From NCBI GenBank assembly GCA_036702975.1, contig DATNPX010000051.1, forward strand, positions 1-26,145: 26,145 bases of DNA. The letters run 5' to 3'. This DNA is from DATNPX01 sp036702975 (GTDB taxonomy: Bacteria; Cyanobacteriota; Vampirovibrionia; Obscuribacterales; Obscuribacteraceae). Within the stretch, counting starts at the first letter, position 1; each line of letters begins with the position of its first letter. Position numbers and translations under genes: made by a program. The notes beneath the pieces are model-generated. The model saw only the letters and a list, made by a program, of their open reading frames with translations. It searched no databases and was not told where the DNA came from. Shown in pieces: positions 5,854-14,086 of the stretch.

Positions 5854-6693
5854 ATGCAAGCCTCTAACGCCAAATCTAGTGAGAATTTCGAGTCGCATGA
5901 ACTTGCGAACAGCAGTTACCAGGTTGGAACCAATTCTGGTACCACTCTGGAACCGGACCGGAAGCAAAGCAGCACCGGCGAAGTACACATAGTTTCAGCG
6001 CATGGAGCGCGGATAAATACTGAAGGGGAAGGCTATAGCGACTTTTTTCAAAGCACATCAATACCGGCACCGGATTTCTTCCAGTCTGGTACCGCAATGG
6101 AACCAGATAACCAAAAACTGAGTTCCGGTACGGTAGTGAGTTTGAGTTTAAAAGAAGCAGTGGAGTTTTATAAAATTTCCGAAAAAACCATTCGGCTTCA
6201 AATTAAAGAAGGAAAGATACCAGCCAAAAAGGTTCAAGGCACAAAGGTTTTGGAATGGCGCATTTACCCAAATGGGCTTCCACAGGATGAGGAATCCAAT
6301 AGTATTTCCAATCTGGAACCAGATCAAAGTGCTGATGCATCTGTCATTTCCGAATATGCCAATCTGGAAGTCAGCCCGGAACCAAACTGGTACCAGTCTG
6401 GTTCCAAACCGGAAAACAGCCAACAATCAGCCTTCGCCATAGAGCTGAGAACGCTGATGGATGTCATTACCAAACAAGCCGAGAAGCTTGAAGCTGCTAA
6501 TTACCGGAACGGCTACTTAGAAGCACAGTTGTCCGGCGCTCAAGAGCAGCTAAAGTTATTGCCAGATCTTTCGGCAAAGGCTACCCGAACCGAGAATTTG
6601 GAAGACAAAATAGCAAACCTTGAATCGGAACTGGAAGCAGCAAAGCGCAGCTGGTGGGCTAGATTTGGCGCCTGGTTTATGGGCAAGCAGTAA
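5854..6693 (+). CDS. HTH and coiled-coil protein carrying iteron-like DNA in its own gene, 279 aa
   Basis: The N-terminal ~90 residues are low complexity with a loose repeat of the type QSGT-x2/4-EPD. Residues ~93-140 form a MerR/excisionase-like helix-turn-helix (SLSLKEAVEFYKISEKTIRLQIKEGKIPAKKV). A second low-complexity stretch again holds LEPD and YQSGS. Residues ~195-265 are a coiled coil (IELRTLMDVITKQAEKLEAA onward), followed by a Trp-rich tip WWARFGAWFMG. Architecture and position, divergent from the primase, suggest an origin-binding, partition or copy-control protein. The DNA of both low-complexity stretches contains arrays of GGWWCC. It ends one base before the convergent gene at 6694. 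Exact role unknown. Confidence 0.75.
   Translation: MQASNAKSSENFESHELANSSYQVGTNSGTTLEPDRKQSSTGEVHIVSAHGARINTEGEGYSDFFQSTSIPAPDFFQSGTAMEPDNQKLSSGTVVSLSLKEAVEFYKISEKTIRLQIKEGKIPAKKVQGTKVLEWRIYPNGLPQDEESNSISNLEPDQSADASVISEYANLEVSPEPNWYQSGSKPENSQQSAFAIELRTLMDVITKQAEKLEAANYRNGYLEAQLSGAQEQLKLLPDLSAKATRTENLEDKIANLESELEAAKRSWWARFGAWFMGKQ
5915..6416. repeat. GGWWCC hexamer array with 11-bp period, inside the 5854-6693 coding sequence
   Basis: Clusters of GGTACC, GGAACC and GGTTCC (or one-base variants) sit one helical turn apart. Cluster 1: GTTACC 5915, GGAACC 5926, GGTACC 5938, GGAACC 5949, GGAAGC 5960. Cluster 2: a TTCC half-site near 6077, GGTACC 6088, GGAACC 6099. Cluster 3: ATTTCC 6304, GGAACC 6315. 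Cluster 4: GGAACC 6378, GGTACC 6389, GGTTCC 6400, GGAAAA 6411. Spacers are often AATCT, ACTCT or AGTCT. An 11-bp step is not a multiple of three, so the DNA pattern rather than the protein appears to be conserved. These look like iterons or partition-type binding sites. Confidence 0.7.
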
Positions 6694-7047
6694 CTACTTT
6701 TCAAGTTGCTCGACCCAATTGCCATCGATCCATTTCGAAGTGATGGTGTTCGAGTCACCGGGCTTACGGAGCTGATGTTTGGCGCAAACTTCCTGATAAT
6801 GGGCATGTTCAGGCTTCACTAGATCCCATCCGTCGCCTATGACACCATCTTTGTAAGTCCAAAACTTGATATTGACTGAGCGATCATCGTTCATGAAAGC
6901 GCTTTCCTTAGAAGTCCCTTCCATCGCTTCATGGGCAGCATTCCTCTCGGCGCGGATTCGTTCAAACTCTTCGGCAGATGGAACTGGCTCGTTATCCAAG
7001 CGCTCATTCAATTTCTGGAACCAACTTTTTGAATTATCGGATTGCAT
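6694..7047 (-). CDS. Hypothetical protein, 117 aa
   Basis: ATG at 7047 (MQSDNSKSWFQKLNERL) is taken as the start; a TTG four codons earlier would overlap the stop of the metalloprotease gene. The product is a charged soluble protein: an N-terminal helix (about residues 1-45) followed by a Trp/Tyr-rich part (NIKFWTYKDG, GDGWDLV, SKWIDGNWVEQ). No known motif. It directly follows the metalloprotease gene in the same operon (gap about 8 bp), the usual place for a chaperone or immunity protein. That role is only positional inference. Confidence 0.6.
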   Translation of the reverse strand: MQSDNSKSWFQKLNERLDNEPVPSAEEFERIRAERNAAHEAMEGTSKESAFMNDDRSVNIKFWTYKDGVIGDGWDLVKPEHAHYQEVCAKHQLRKPGDSNTITSKWIDGNWVEQLEK

Positions 7048-7055
7048 ACTAGTCC

Positions 7056-8744
7056 TCAAAAGTAAGTACGGCAGCTTGGGAAATATTCTCGAATCAATTG
7101 CGAGTATCTGTTGTTTGTGGCGCGACCGGTGGCATGAGCAAACGAATCAGCAAACACCTCTTCTCTAGCAAACTCAGTGCCCTCCAGGCTATTGGTATCG
7201 AAATTCAAAGACTTGAGAACCTCTGCCGGAACACGCTTTAAGTCCTGAGCAAACAGCTTTTGGAATTTCACATCAGCGGAAAGCTGTTCGTAGCCTCGCC
7301 GGGTATAGCTGAATGCATGGCCAGCCTCGTGCCGCAAATTGAAATCAACATCGAAGTTCTTGACCCAAGAATCGCCTCGTTTCACTTCCTCGGCGATATA
7401 GATGCAGTTTTCCTTGATTGAATAGCAACCCATTGTATTTGGCTTCTGCTCTGGGAACTGGTCGACGATGCGCCGACACGTCTTTATCTCTACGCCTTTT
7501 TCTTTCAAATACTCTCTGATATGCGGCTCCAGGTTGTCTATGGCATGCGAGACTTCTGCCTTGAAGGCTTCAGATGCCGAAAATTTTTCTGAGGCAGGCT
7601 CATGTGCGTGGTCGGTTTTTCTGGGCAAGCCCTCGCTTTCATCGGCTTTGGACATAGCCAAGTAATTTTCTTTCGCAGCTTCTGACGGCCGCATACCATC
7701 GAAATAGCCTTTCGGAACCCCCGCATATTCAAGCTCTGGACCACTGAGACCTTTGCTTGTCAGATAGTCCAAGAGCATTTGCTTAGTTTGCTGTGCAAGT
7801 TCAGGAGCTGTCTTAGCGGCTTCCTGTGCGGCTTTCATCGCTTGTGCTGCTGTATCCCAAACAGCTTTATCAACATGGGTAGCAATCGTATCCCCGATTT
7901 TCAGCGCAGCTTCCGCGTCTTTTATGTCGCCTTCTGGGTTGATCATGCCGAACATGACCTTACCGATCACCTTGCCTTTTTCGTAGTCAGGCAAATTGCT
8001 GTAGCCTTCAGAGGCTTTCATAACGACCTTTCCGAGCTTTTCAAAGGCCTTGTTCACAGCCTCCGGATCTTTGCTCATCGCTTCAAAGGCATTAGCTACA
8101 GTCTTGAATACAGGCGCGTTTATTGCATTCGGCTGTGAAAGAAACTCAATAACGGTGCCGTCGGTCATTGCCTTCCAACCGGCAGCTACAGCGGCTTTCG
8201 TCTCTTCCTTCGCTTCATTCAAACCAGCTCCGATGCCGGAGAATTTGTTTATTTCGCTTTGAGCCCAAGCCTTCCAGCCCTCTGGATCAGTCGCCCGCTT
8301 TGCTGCTGCTTGCATAAAGTCTTGCAGTTTTTCTACGGGCGTTCGTGTGTCTGGCGACTCCTGACGATTAACGCCAAGTGCGAAAGAATGATCACCAGTC
8401 TTTTGGGGCTTGTAGTCGGTATCTGTGGTTTGTTCTCTCGCCTGCTTTGCTTGTCCTATAGGCTGATCCGGGTTTCCGTAGCCGGCGTTTTTGTATGCTT
8501 GTTCTTGCGCCTTGCCTTTGAAACCGCGAGCATCTTCAACAACGCGACCGTCACCCATATCGATTTTCAGCCCTTTATTCGGATCTTGCGTAAGCCTTGC
8601 AGTAGCTAGCGCTTCGCGTTTTTCTTGTAATTGCTGAATGCGATTGTCGTCTTTGTTTGTGATAGGAGTTCCCGCCGGCGGCTTATCACCTTTTTGGGAC
8701 TGTTTTTCTAAGTGCTGTTCTGCTGGTTGAGGCTTGTCAGTCAT
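7056..8744 (-). CDS. Putative effector with C-terminal zinc metalloprotease domain (HEAGH), 562 aa
   Basis: Start MTDKPQPAEQHLEKQ at 8744. Residues 1-75 form a module shared with the 10638-11378 protein (QHLE-Q, AG-PIT-K-DN, IDMGDG). The middle ~130-350 is Ala-rich and helical. The C-terminal ~200 residues contain LRHEAGHAFS at about 470-479, a HExxH zinc-protease motif, and EEVFADSFAH about 55 residues later, where a gluzincin or anthrax-lethal-factor-like (ATLF) enzyme has its third, Glu, ligand. Architecture (constant N-terminus, helical middle, enzymatic end) resembles polymorphic effectors or toxins. There is no Sec signal peptide. It overlaps the zinc-finger gene upstream by 8 bp and is followed by a small gene. 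Target unknown. Confidence 0.75.
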   Translation of the reverse strand: MTDKPQPAEQHLEKQSQKGDKPPAGTPITNKDDNRIQQLQEKREALATARLTQDPNKGLKIDMGDGRVVEDARGFKGKAQEQAYKNAGYGNPDQPIGQAKQAREQTTDTDYKPQKTGDHSFALGVNRQESPDTRTPVEKLQDFMQAAAKRATDPEGWKAWAQSEINKFSGIGAGLNEAKEETKAAVAAGWKAMTDGTVIEFLSQPNAINAPVFKTVANAFEAMSKDPEAVNKAFEKLGKVVMKASEGYSNLPDYEKGKVIGKVMFGMINPEGDIKDAEAALKIGDTIATHVDKAVWDTAAQAMKAAQEAAKTAPELAQQTKQMLLDYLTSKGLSGPELEYAGVPKGYFDGMRPSEAAKENYLAMSKADESEGLPRKTDHAHEPASEKFSASEAFKAEVSHAIDNLEPHIREYLKEKGVEIKTCRRIVDQFPEQKPNTMGCYSIKENCIYIAEEVKRGDSWVKNFDVDFNLRHEAGHAFSYTRRGYEQLSADVKFQKLFAQDLKRVPAEVLKSLNFDTNSLEGTEFAREEVFADSFAHATGRATNNRYSQLIREYFPSCRTYF

Positions 8745-8991
8745 GCTTTGAGCCCTCATCAGACTCAATTACTGAGCACATCACAGCACCGATAGAGTCA
8801 GCTATGCAGCGCTGACAGACCCAAACTTGATTTTCCCCTGTGACCTCGGGAATGGAAAAAGCGCCGCACATGGTACGGTGACACGTAACGTTGCGGCAAC
8901 GAAAGCAAATACGACCGGCAGACTTTTTCAGCTCCTGGCTGCACCAGCTGCAAGCGGGCTTAGATGCTGGTTGAGAAGTGTCAGCCGTCAT
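8737..8991 (-). CDS. Small zinc-finger protein (eight-Cys, treble-clef-like), 84 aa
   Basis: The ATG at 8991 (MTADTSQPASKPACSWC) is chosen; an upstream extension to 9129 would run through the divergent gene's start. Cysteines are arranged CxxC (CSWC), CxxC (CFRC), C-x4-C (CHRTMC) and CxxC (CQRC), a FYVE/RING/B-box-like two-zinc arrangement. The C-terminus is acidic. It is the first gene of a leftward operon: the metalloprotease starts 8 bp before its end, then the 117-aa gene. A regulator or partner of the protease is plausible but not shown. It is divergent from the secreted protein at 9078 with only 86 bp between starts. Confidence 0.65.
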   Translation of the reverse strand: MTADTSQPASKPACSWCSQELKKSAGRICFRCRNVTCHRTMCGAFSIPEVTGENQVWVCQRCIADSIGAVMCSVIESDEGSKHD

Positions 8992-9077
8992 GCTTGCCTG
9001 GTTTCCAGAGGTAACTGTCAAGTATTTTGCCCTGATATCGGTCACGCCAATCTGGCACGCTGAGCTACAATGTCGGC

Positions 9078-9665
9078 ATGAAAAACAGCAAGACATTTTC
9101 GATAGCACTACTCTTGGCCTGCTCTGCACTTCAGCCAGTGCAAGCGCAATTGCTTTTCAATGTCACGCCAGAGACGGAAAAGGCTTTGTACGATCTGGAT
9201 AGGGGCTCACTTGGCAGGACCGTGCCAATCGTTGTCAGTCTCGGTCCTGGTAATGCAATCAATCTAAAACGCATTTGGAAATCAGGCTATGCCGGAACTA
9301 GCGCCAGAGACCGGGTCACATTCTGCCTTGCGTATGACAAGTGGCTAAAAGAAAACGGTGAAGACGAGGCGAAGTTAGATCCAATGTTGCCCTACTCGAT
9401 GCGGCTGCACTGGGCTAAACAATGGTGGTCGAAAAATTCACCAGCTTTCGACAAAGAGCATGCTACAGCGAGCGATCCAGACCCGTGGTCTGAGTGGGCA
9501 CGCGAATCAATTCTTGACGCGGCGATATTGCTGAAGATGGTTAAGGGGTCTCAGTTCTTGAATGCAAACAAAGATGACTCATTTTCACGTGACGATGTCG
9601 AAATTACGTCCGTGTACTCAAAGAGAGAAGACTCAATAGACCGCTATCCACCGAAGAAGCAATAA
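9078..9665 (+). CDS. Secreted hypothetical protein, 195 aa
   Basis: A clear Sec signal peptide is present: MKNSKTFSIALLLACSALQPVQAQ, with a probable cleavage after VQA. The mature ~170 residues are unfamiliar, with Trp-rich segments (RLHWAKQWWSKNSP, DPWSEWARES) and one Cys. A good -10 (TACAAT, 9065-9070) lies only 7 bases before the ATG and no ribosome binding site is seen, so the mRNA may be leaderless. The divergent neighbour is the zinc-finger/metalloprotease operon. It is followed after 27 bp by a small acidic gene in the same direction. Likely periplasmic or extracellular; function unknown. Confidence 0.7.
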   Translation: MKNSKTFSIALLLACSALQPVQAQLLFNVTPETEKALYDLDRGSLGRTVPIVVSLGPGNAINLKRIWKSGYAGTSARDRVTFCLAYDKWLKENGEDEAKLDPMLPYSMRLHWAKQWWSKNSPAFDKEHATASDPDPWSEWARESILDAAILLKMVKGSQFLNANKDDSFSRDDVEITSVYSKREDSIDRYPPKKQ

Positions 9666-9692
9666 GGCAGCAAAAAAACTGCGAGGTTAGTC

Positions 9693-9932
9693 ATGGTAAT
9701 TCGCGTAGAAAGTGGCGCCGGCTCTGTAGTGACTATCAAAGCGACGCGCGAGCAGCTGGCAAAACTTTCTGACGTGCTCAAGGCTGCGTTTCAAGATGGC
9801 ATGCTGCCCAGCGCTGACGAAGACGAGTTCAATTTAGAAATTGACGATGATCCAGCAATCTACTGTTTGAGCAACACCCAAGCATTATGCTGGTCGGTCG
9901 CGAGGGGCGGTTCGGATTTGAGTGTCTCATAA
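9693..9932 (+). CDS. Small acidic hypothetical protein, 79 aa
   Basis: ATG at 9693 is preceded by GAGG about 8 bases upstream. The sequence shows two strands (VIRVESGAGSVVTIKATREQ), a helix (LAKLSDVLKAAF) and an acidic middle (ADEDEFNLEIDDD). No signal peptide or membrane segment. It is probably co-transcribed with the secreted protein 27 bp upstream. I do not recognise the family. Confidence 0.55.
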   Translation: MVIRVESGAGSVVTIKATREQLAKLSDVLKAAFQDGMLPSADEDEFNLEIDDDPAIYCLSNTQALCWSVARGGSDLSVS

Positions 9933-9960
9933 GGTTTATTATGTTTCGCCAGTCCGAAAA

Positions 9961-9977
9961 CCCTTGCAGGACAAGGG
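9961..9977. repeat. Small hairpin after the 79-aa gene
   Basis: CCCTTG-CAGGA-CAAGGG forms a 6-bp stem 28 bases past the stop codon, flanked by short A and T tracts. There is no T-run of intrinsic-terminator length, so it could be a weak terminator or RNA-stabilising hairpin. The remaining gap to 10105 shows nothing else recognisable apart from a possible -10 near 10053. Confidence 0.35.
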
Positions 9978-10105
9978 CTTTCCAGACTCGATTTTCTGCA
10001 GTTCGATTTATGGGGTACTCTCTGACCCGCCCATTTCAGGATTGAGAAACCTATTATAGCTTTTTCAACGCGCCCATGCTAGGATGTCGTCAGGAGGTTA
10101 GATAC

Positions 10106-10618
10106 ATGAACTGCCCACATTGCCATCATGAGTTGAGTGAGTCAGAAGTAAAACAATTGCTGGCTGAATACAGCAAAAGTCATGTACCTGCCCCGAAAGC
10201 TATAACTTCAGCGGCTAATGGCCGAAAAGGGGGACGACCCGTGACGTATCTTCAAAACGTTTATGACTTGATTCCAGGTGCAATTAAGCTCCATCACGAT
10301 ACACGAACCGCCCGCAAGGAGCGCTTCAACTTCGATATCGAACTTGTTGAAGAGGCTGACCCGATTGCAAATGGATTTACGCTAAGATGCGGCGGAATCA
10401 CGCGAAAATGTCGATGGAATCGCATCACAAATTTCGTAGAAATATTTGATAGTGCCCAGCAAGTCGGTGGCTTTAATACGATTAACAACAGTGCGCAAAC
10501 AGCCGCAAAACGACTGGTAGAAGAAATTCACATCGCAAAGCTTATGAGCATGCCAGAGGATTTCTCGGACATAGAGAACTGGGCGAAAGCAAATATTCGG
10601 GGAATGCAGGCGACTTAG
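10106..10618 (+). CDS. Hypothetical protein with N-terminal Cys knuckle and NGRKGGRP motif, 170 aa
   Basis: ATG at 10106 follows a strong AGGAGG about 10 bases upstream. The protein opens MNCPHCHHELSE, a half zinc knuckle with a His pair. A helix and then ANGRKGGRP (about residues 38-46) follow; that motif is a basic AT-hook-like element common in small plasmid and phage proteins. The remaining ~120 residues are mixed, with CGGITRKCRWN and a helical C-terminus. It was probably acquired with the plasmid as a DNA-associated accessory protein. No specific function can be assigned. The gene ends convergently with the 10638-11378 gene, 19 bp away. Confidence 0.65.
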   Translation: MNCPHCHHELSESEVKQLLAEYSKSHVPAPKAITSAANGRKGGRPVTYLQNVYDLIPGAIKLHHDTRTARKERFNFDIELVEEADPIANGFTLRCGGITRKCRWNRITNFVEIFDSAQQVGGFNTINNSAQTAAKRLVEEIHIAKLMSMPEDFSDIENWAKANIRGMQAT

Positions 10619-10637
10619 AACCCCAACCACACGGCTC

Positions 10638-11378
10638 CTACTGCTCTAACGGGTGCGTGATCTTATACGCCTGATAGGTGAGCATGTCGGCTGTGTAGAA
10701 GGCTCCACCGGCACCGTATTGCTTCACGTCTGGTGGCTGAACCACTTTGCCTGTCTTTTTATCGTGCCAAAGATGTTCTTTTTCGTTATAGCTCCGATCT
10801 TCTGGATGTGGGCGTACTTGTGATTCCCAGCCTCGTTCACCTGTTAGTTCTCGCTTGCCGCTTTGGTCGTGCTGTTCCTGCTTTTGTTTGGCGTGATCGC
10901 CATGGCTATGCTGCTCAGACTTCTGCTGCACACTCGTCGGCAAATCTGATACAGGCACCGTAGCCGGCGTTAAGTCTCTCGAATGCGCTCCGTCCTTGTG
11001 CGCTTTGTGGGCATTCTCCTGGTCATGCTTGTACGGCTGATCTTTGGCTGGGTGTAACTTGCCATCTTTGCCAATGTCATAGACTGTTCCATCCGGTGTG
11101 AGCACGGCTGGTGTGAGGTCTCGTGTCACAGCCGAATCTTGTTGCAGTGGGCGTTTGTCCTGCACAAGCGCCTTTCCGTCACCAAAATCAATACTAAACG
11201 CATTGCCACCGTCTTTGGTGAACCTAAAGGACTTCATCGCAGTTTGCTGCTCTAAGCGCTGCTGTGCGGCGTTATCAGCCTTGTCCGTTATCGGTTTGCC
11301 GGCGACCTGTTCGCCTGCTTTTTCCTTTTGACCTTCAAGGTGTTTTTCCGAGCTTTGATGCTTGTCATTGATCGTCAT
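10638..11378 (-). CDS. Protein sharing the effector N-terminal module, His-rich centre, 246 aa
   Basis: ATG at 11378 is preceded by GGAG seven bases upstream; a longer frame to 11624 would overlap the divergent gene. Residues 1-70 match the N-terminus of the metalloprotease protein (HLE-Q, AGKPIT-K-DN, IDFGDG-with-D-R). Residues ~80-170 are low complexity, His/Lys/Gln-rich with RDLTPA twice. The last 60 residues (HLWHDKKTGKVVQPPDV, GAGGAFYTADMLTYQAYK) are a distinct domain I do not recognise. Same head with a different tail suggests a family of exported or sorted proteins. A CTGCAA-N5-CTGCAA element lies upstream (11443-11464). Confidence 0.65.
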   Translation of the reverse strand: MTINDKHQSSEKHLEGQKEKAGEQVAGKPITDKADNAAQQRLEQQTAMKSFRFTKDGGNAFSIDFGDGKALVQDKRPLQQDSAVTRDLTPAVLTPDGTVYDIGKDGKLHPAKDQPYKHDQENAHKAHKDGAHSRDLTPATVPVSDLPTSVQQKSEQHSHGDHAKQKQEQHDQSGKRELTGERGWESQVRPHPEDRSYNEKEHLWHDKKTGKVVQPPDVKQYGAGGAFYTADMLTYQAYKITHPLEQ

Positions 11379-11442
11379 AGCAAATCTCCGTAGCCAACTC
11401 CGACCAGACCTGTTTCTGGTGTTCTTCAAGCCTGACACTGAG

Positions 11443-11464
11443 ATATTGCAGCCTTGTTGCAGCG
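11443..11464 (-). promoter_or_regulatory. CTGCAA-N5-CTGCAA element, copy 1
   Basis: On the minus strand two CTGCAA hexamers are 11 bp apart, about 64 bases before the ATG of the 10638-11378 gene. The 22-base block matches the copy at 14087-14108 at 16 positions. See the other two copies. Confidence 0.45.
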
Positions 11465-11571
11465 CGTGTACGTTTGCAAAATAACGAACAGCGCCTCGCC
11501 TTTGCTCCCGGTCGGCCGATTCATTCTTTGCTAAACTCACAAAGCGGCAGTTTGTCAGGAGCCTAATTGAG

Positions 11572-11892
11572 ATGCGTAGACGGTTCCGCATAGTCGGCAA
11601 ACAGTTCGAGCCCGCAGCCCTCAAGCAAGCTATTCAGGACTTTGATTCAAGCGAAAGCCCGGATGTTCTCAAGCCTCATCTAAATGCCCTCTTTAGCCTT
11701 GTTCAAGATTGTCTCGACCAGGAGTGCAAATTCTCACGGAGACTGAAATCTGATGGCATGTGGCATCTGGCACATTTACTTGAGCGCGACGTAGCCGAAT
11801 ATCGCGAGAAAATTGACAAGCTTCACGATGCCTTAGATCTGCTCTTGGACCAGTGCCCCGATGAATGGTACGACAGCGAAGAAGGGGATTAG
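11572..11892 (+). CDS. Hypothetical helical protein, 106 aa
   Basis: ATG at 11572 follows AGGAG about 12 bases upstream. The protein is strongly helical: basic N-terminus (MRRRFRIVGKQF), two Cys in QDCLDQEC, a helix HLAHLLERDVAEYREKIDKL and an acidic end. There is no known motif. It is one base upstream of the topoisomerase III start, so it is co-transcribed and probably translationally coupled. A partner or modulator of the topoisomerase is a positional inference. Confidence 0.65.
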   Translation: MRRRFRIVGKQFEPAALKQAIQDFDSSESPDVLKPHLNALFSLVQDCLDQECKFSRRLKSDGMWHLAHLLERDVAEYREKIDKLHDALDLLLDQCPDEWYDSEEGD

Positions 11893-11893
11893 C

Positions 11894-14038
11894 ATGAAAG
11901 TCGTACTAGCAGAAAAGCCAAGTGTAGCCCGCGATATAGCTTCAATTCTTGGCGCAAACACAAAGAAAGACGGCTATTTAGAAGGCAACGGATGGGCGGT
12001 AACGTGGGCTTTCGGGCACCTCGTACAGATTGCCGAACCTGAAAGCATGAACGCTGCATGGGGAAAGCCCTGGCAAATCGAGCAGCTACCAATGATTCCA
12101 GGCGCTTGGAAATACCGCATCGCCGACAAAGCTGACGCGCAATTCAACGTTATCAAAAAGCTTTTCTCTGATCCGGCCACTAACTTAATCGTCTGTGCAA
12201 CTGACGCCGGGAGAGAAGGCGAACATATTTTCAGACTGATTTACCAGATGGCGGGCTCTAAAAAACCGGTCGAAAGGCTCTGGATTAGCTCGTTAACAGC
12301 CGAAGCGATCAAAGATGGCTTTAGTAATTTGAAACCGTCCAGGGCGTTCGATAATCTCGCTGACGCTGCGTCTGCACGATCACATGCGGACTGGATAGTC
12401 GGTCTAAATTTCACCAGGGCCTATACGGTCCTTAACCGGCAACTCTGTACTGTTGGGCGTGTACAGACTCCGACTCTCGCCTTGATTGTCGATCGGCAGC
12501 AAGCGATCGACAACTTTAAGCCGGTCACTTACTTTGAGATTACCGCTACTTTCGAGCCCGGATTTATGGCTAAATACATAACGCCGGAAGCTGAGCCCCA
12601 GACGCGCATACCAGCTAAAGTCACAGCCGAAAAGATCCTCTCTGATATCACGCTAATTGCTGCCGGCACTGTCGAAAAAATTGAAACCAAAGAACAAAAA
12701 ACACGCGCTCCGGGACTCTACGACCTGCTCACATTGCAGAAAGACGCTAATAAACGTTTCGGCTACACCGCTCAAGAAACACTCGATCTCGCCCAAAGTC
12801 TCTACGAAGAGTTCAAGATACTTTCCTACCCGCGTACTGAATCGAGGCATCTCTCAACTGACATGGTGAGCGAATTACCGGCGATTCTGAATACGCTTCT
12901 TAAAGCATCAAATTTGAGCCAAGAGGCAAAAAATGCTTTCAGTAGCGAGGGCATCGTCGCCGGCAACGTGACAGCCGACCAACTACGCCAAAGGCTTACC
13001 AAAAGCCACGTTGACGACACCAAGCTAACCGATCACCATGCAATTATTCCAACGCACAAGACGCCGCCGGTAGACTTGCCCGAAAAGCAGCGCAATGTCT
13101 ATTCCCTAGTTGTTACGCGGTTTCTGAGTATATTTTTGCCTCCTGAGATACGGGACGAAACAGAAGCACTGATAAGGCTCGCTAGTCATCTCTTTCGCGC
13201 CAAAGGCGTTGTTATCAAAGATCCGGGCTGGACAATTCTTGAACCAAAAGAGAAAAACAAAGAAAGCGATAAGGCTAAGGACAGCGAAGATGCGCAGCAA
13301 TTGCCGCCTTTGCAGCAAAACCAGAAAGTCAGCAAGCGCAAAGCAGAAATTAAAGAGGGCAAGACAACACCGCCAAAGCCCTATGATGACGCCAGTTTGC
13401 TCACCGCAATGAAAACTGCCGGCAAGGAGCTCGACGACGAAGATTTAGCCGCTTATATGAAGCAATCCGGCTTAGGTACTGCCGCTACACGTGCGCAAAT
13501 AATCGAGCGATTATTGCATTCTGCCTACATCGAACGTAGCAAAAGAAGTCTGCTACCTACCGAAAAGGGCAAGGCGCTTATAGCTTCCGTGCATCCGAAC
13601 TTGAAAAACGTTGCTCTTACTGCCCGCTGGGAACAGCAACTGAGCGACATGGTCGACGGCAAAGTCTCACTCTCGAAGTTCGAAGAAGATATAGCCAGCT
13701 TCTTACGCTGGCTTCTTCCCGAAGTAACCAAACAGGGCGCCACCATATCAAAGCCAGTAGAGCCAGGTCTTGGACCATGCCCAATGTGCAAGCAGGGCAC
13801 TATCCGCAAAACGCCCAAGGGCGCGGGCTGTGATCGCTGGAAAGAGGGCTGTAAGTTCATGATCTGGCGCGAACAATTTGGCAAGAAGCTGACAGAATCA
13901 CAAATACAGGAACTGTTAGAAAAGGGCAAAACTAAAGTCATTAAGGGCTTCAAGAAGCGCGACGGTTCCGGCACTTATGACGCTCGTCTTGTCTTGACCG
14001 ACGAATTCAAAATCAAATTGGACTTCGATAAAAATTAG
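11894..14038 (+). CDS. topB: DNA topoisomerase III (type IA), 714 aa
   Basis: Type IA topoisomerase that decatenates and resolves single-stranded plasmid intermediates. Begins MKVVLAEKPSVARDIA, the TOPRIM domain with its catalytic Glu in AEKPS (E7) and the metal-binding DAGREGE (104-110). The catalytic tyrosine is in SYPRTES (Y312), and VGRVQTPTL (188-196) is the conserved central motif. A Lys/Glu-rich insertion lies at about 445-500. Near the end, GPCPMCKQG and later CDRWKEGCKF form a topoisomerase zinc-ribbon remnant. Length fits plasmid-encoded TopB/TraE proteins. ATG at 11894 with AAGGGGA just upstream; the earlier in-frame start would overlap the neighbour. Plasmid copies commonly accompany transfer or replication modules. 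Confidence 0.95.
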   Translation: MKVVLAEKPSVARDIASILGANTKKDGYLEGNGWAVTWAFGHLVQIAEPESMNAAWGKPWQIEQLPMIPGAWKYRIADKADAQFNVIKKLFSDPATNLIVCATDAGREGEHIFRLIYQMAGSKKPVERLWISSLTAEAIKDGFSNLKPSRAFDNLADAASARSHADWIVGLNFTRAYTVLNRQLCTVGRVQTPTLALIVDRQQAIDNFKPVTYFEITATFEPGFMAKYITPEAEPQTRIPAKVTAEKILSDITLIAAGTVEKIETKEQKTRAPGLYDLLTLQKDANKRFGYTAQETLDLAQSLYEEFKILSYPRTESRHLSTDMVSELPAILNTLLKASNLSQEAKNAFSSEGIVAGNVTADQLRQRLTKSHVDDTKLTDHHAIIPTHKTPPVDLPEKQRNVYSLVVTRFLSIFLPPEIRDETEALIRLASHLFRAKGVVIKDPGWTILEPKEKNKESDKAKDSEDAQQLPPLQQNQKVSKRKAEIKEGKTTPPKPYDDASLLTAMKTAGKELDDEDLAAYMKQSGLGTAATRAQIIERLLHSAYIERSKRSLLPTEKGKALIASVHPNLKNVALTARWEQQLSDMVDGKVSLSKFEEDIASFLRWLLPEVTKQGATISKPVEPGLGPCPMCKQGTIRKTPKGAGCDRWKEGCKFMIWREQFGKKLTESQIQELLEKGKTKVIKGFKKRDGSGTYDARLVLTDEFKIKLDFDKN

Positions 14039-14086
14039 GACTCCCGCAATTTGTAACCGTTGAATTGCACAGTCTAAGCGCATTTC

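Noticed and set aside
9961..10020. tRNA fragment or recombinase attachment site near GTTCGATT
   Set aside because: There is no cloverleaf around the TTCGATT, no recombinase gene in the window and no second copy of the sequence.
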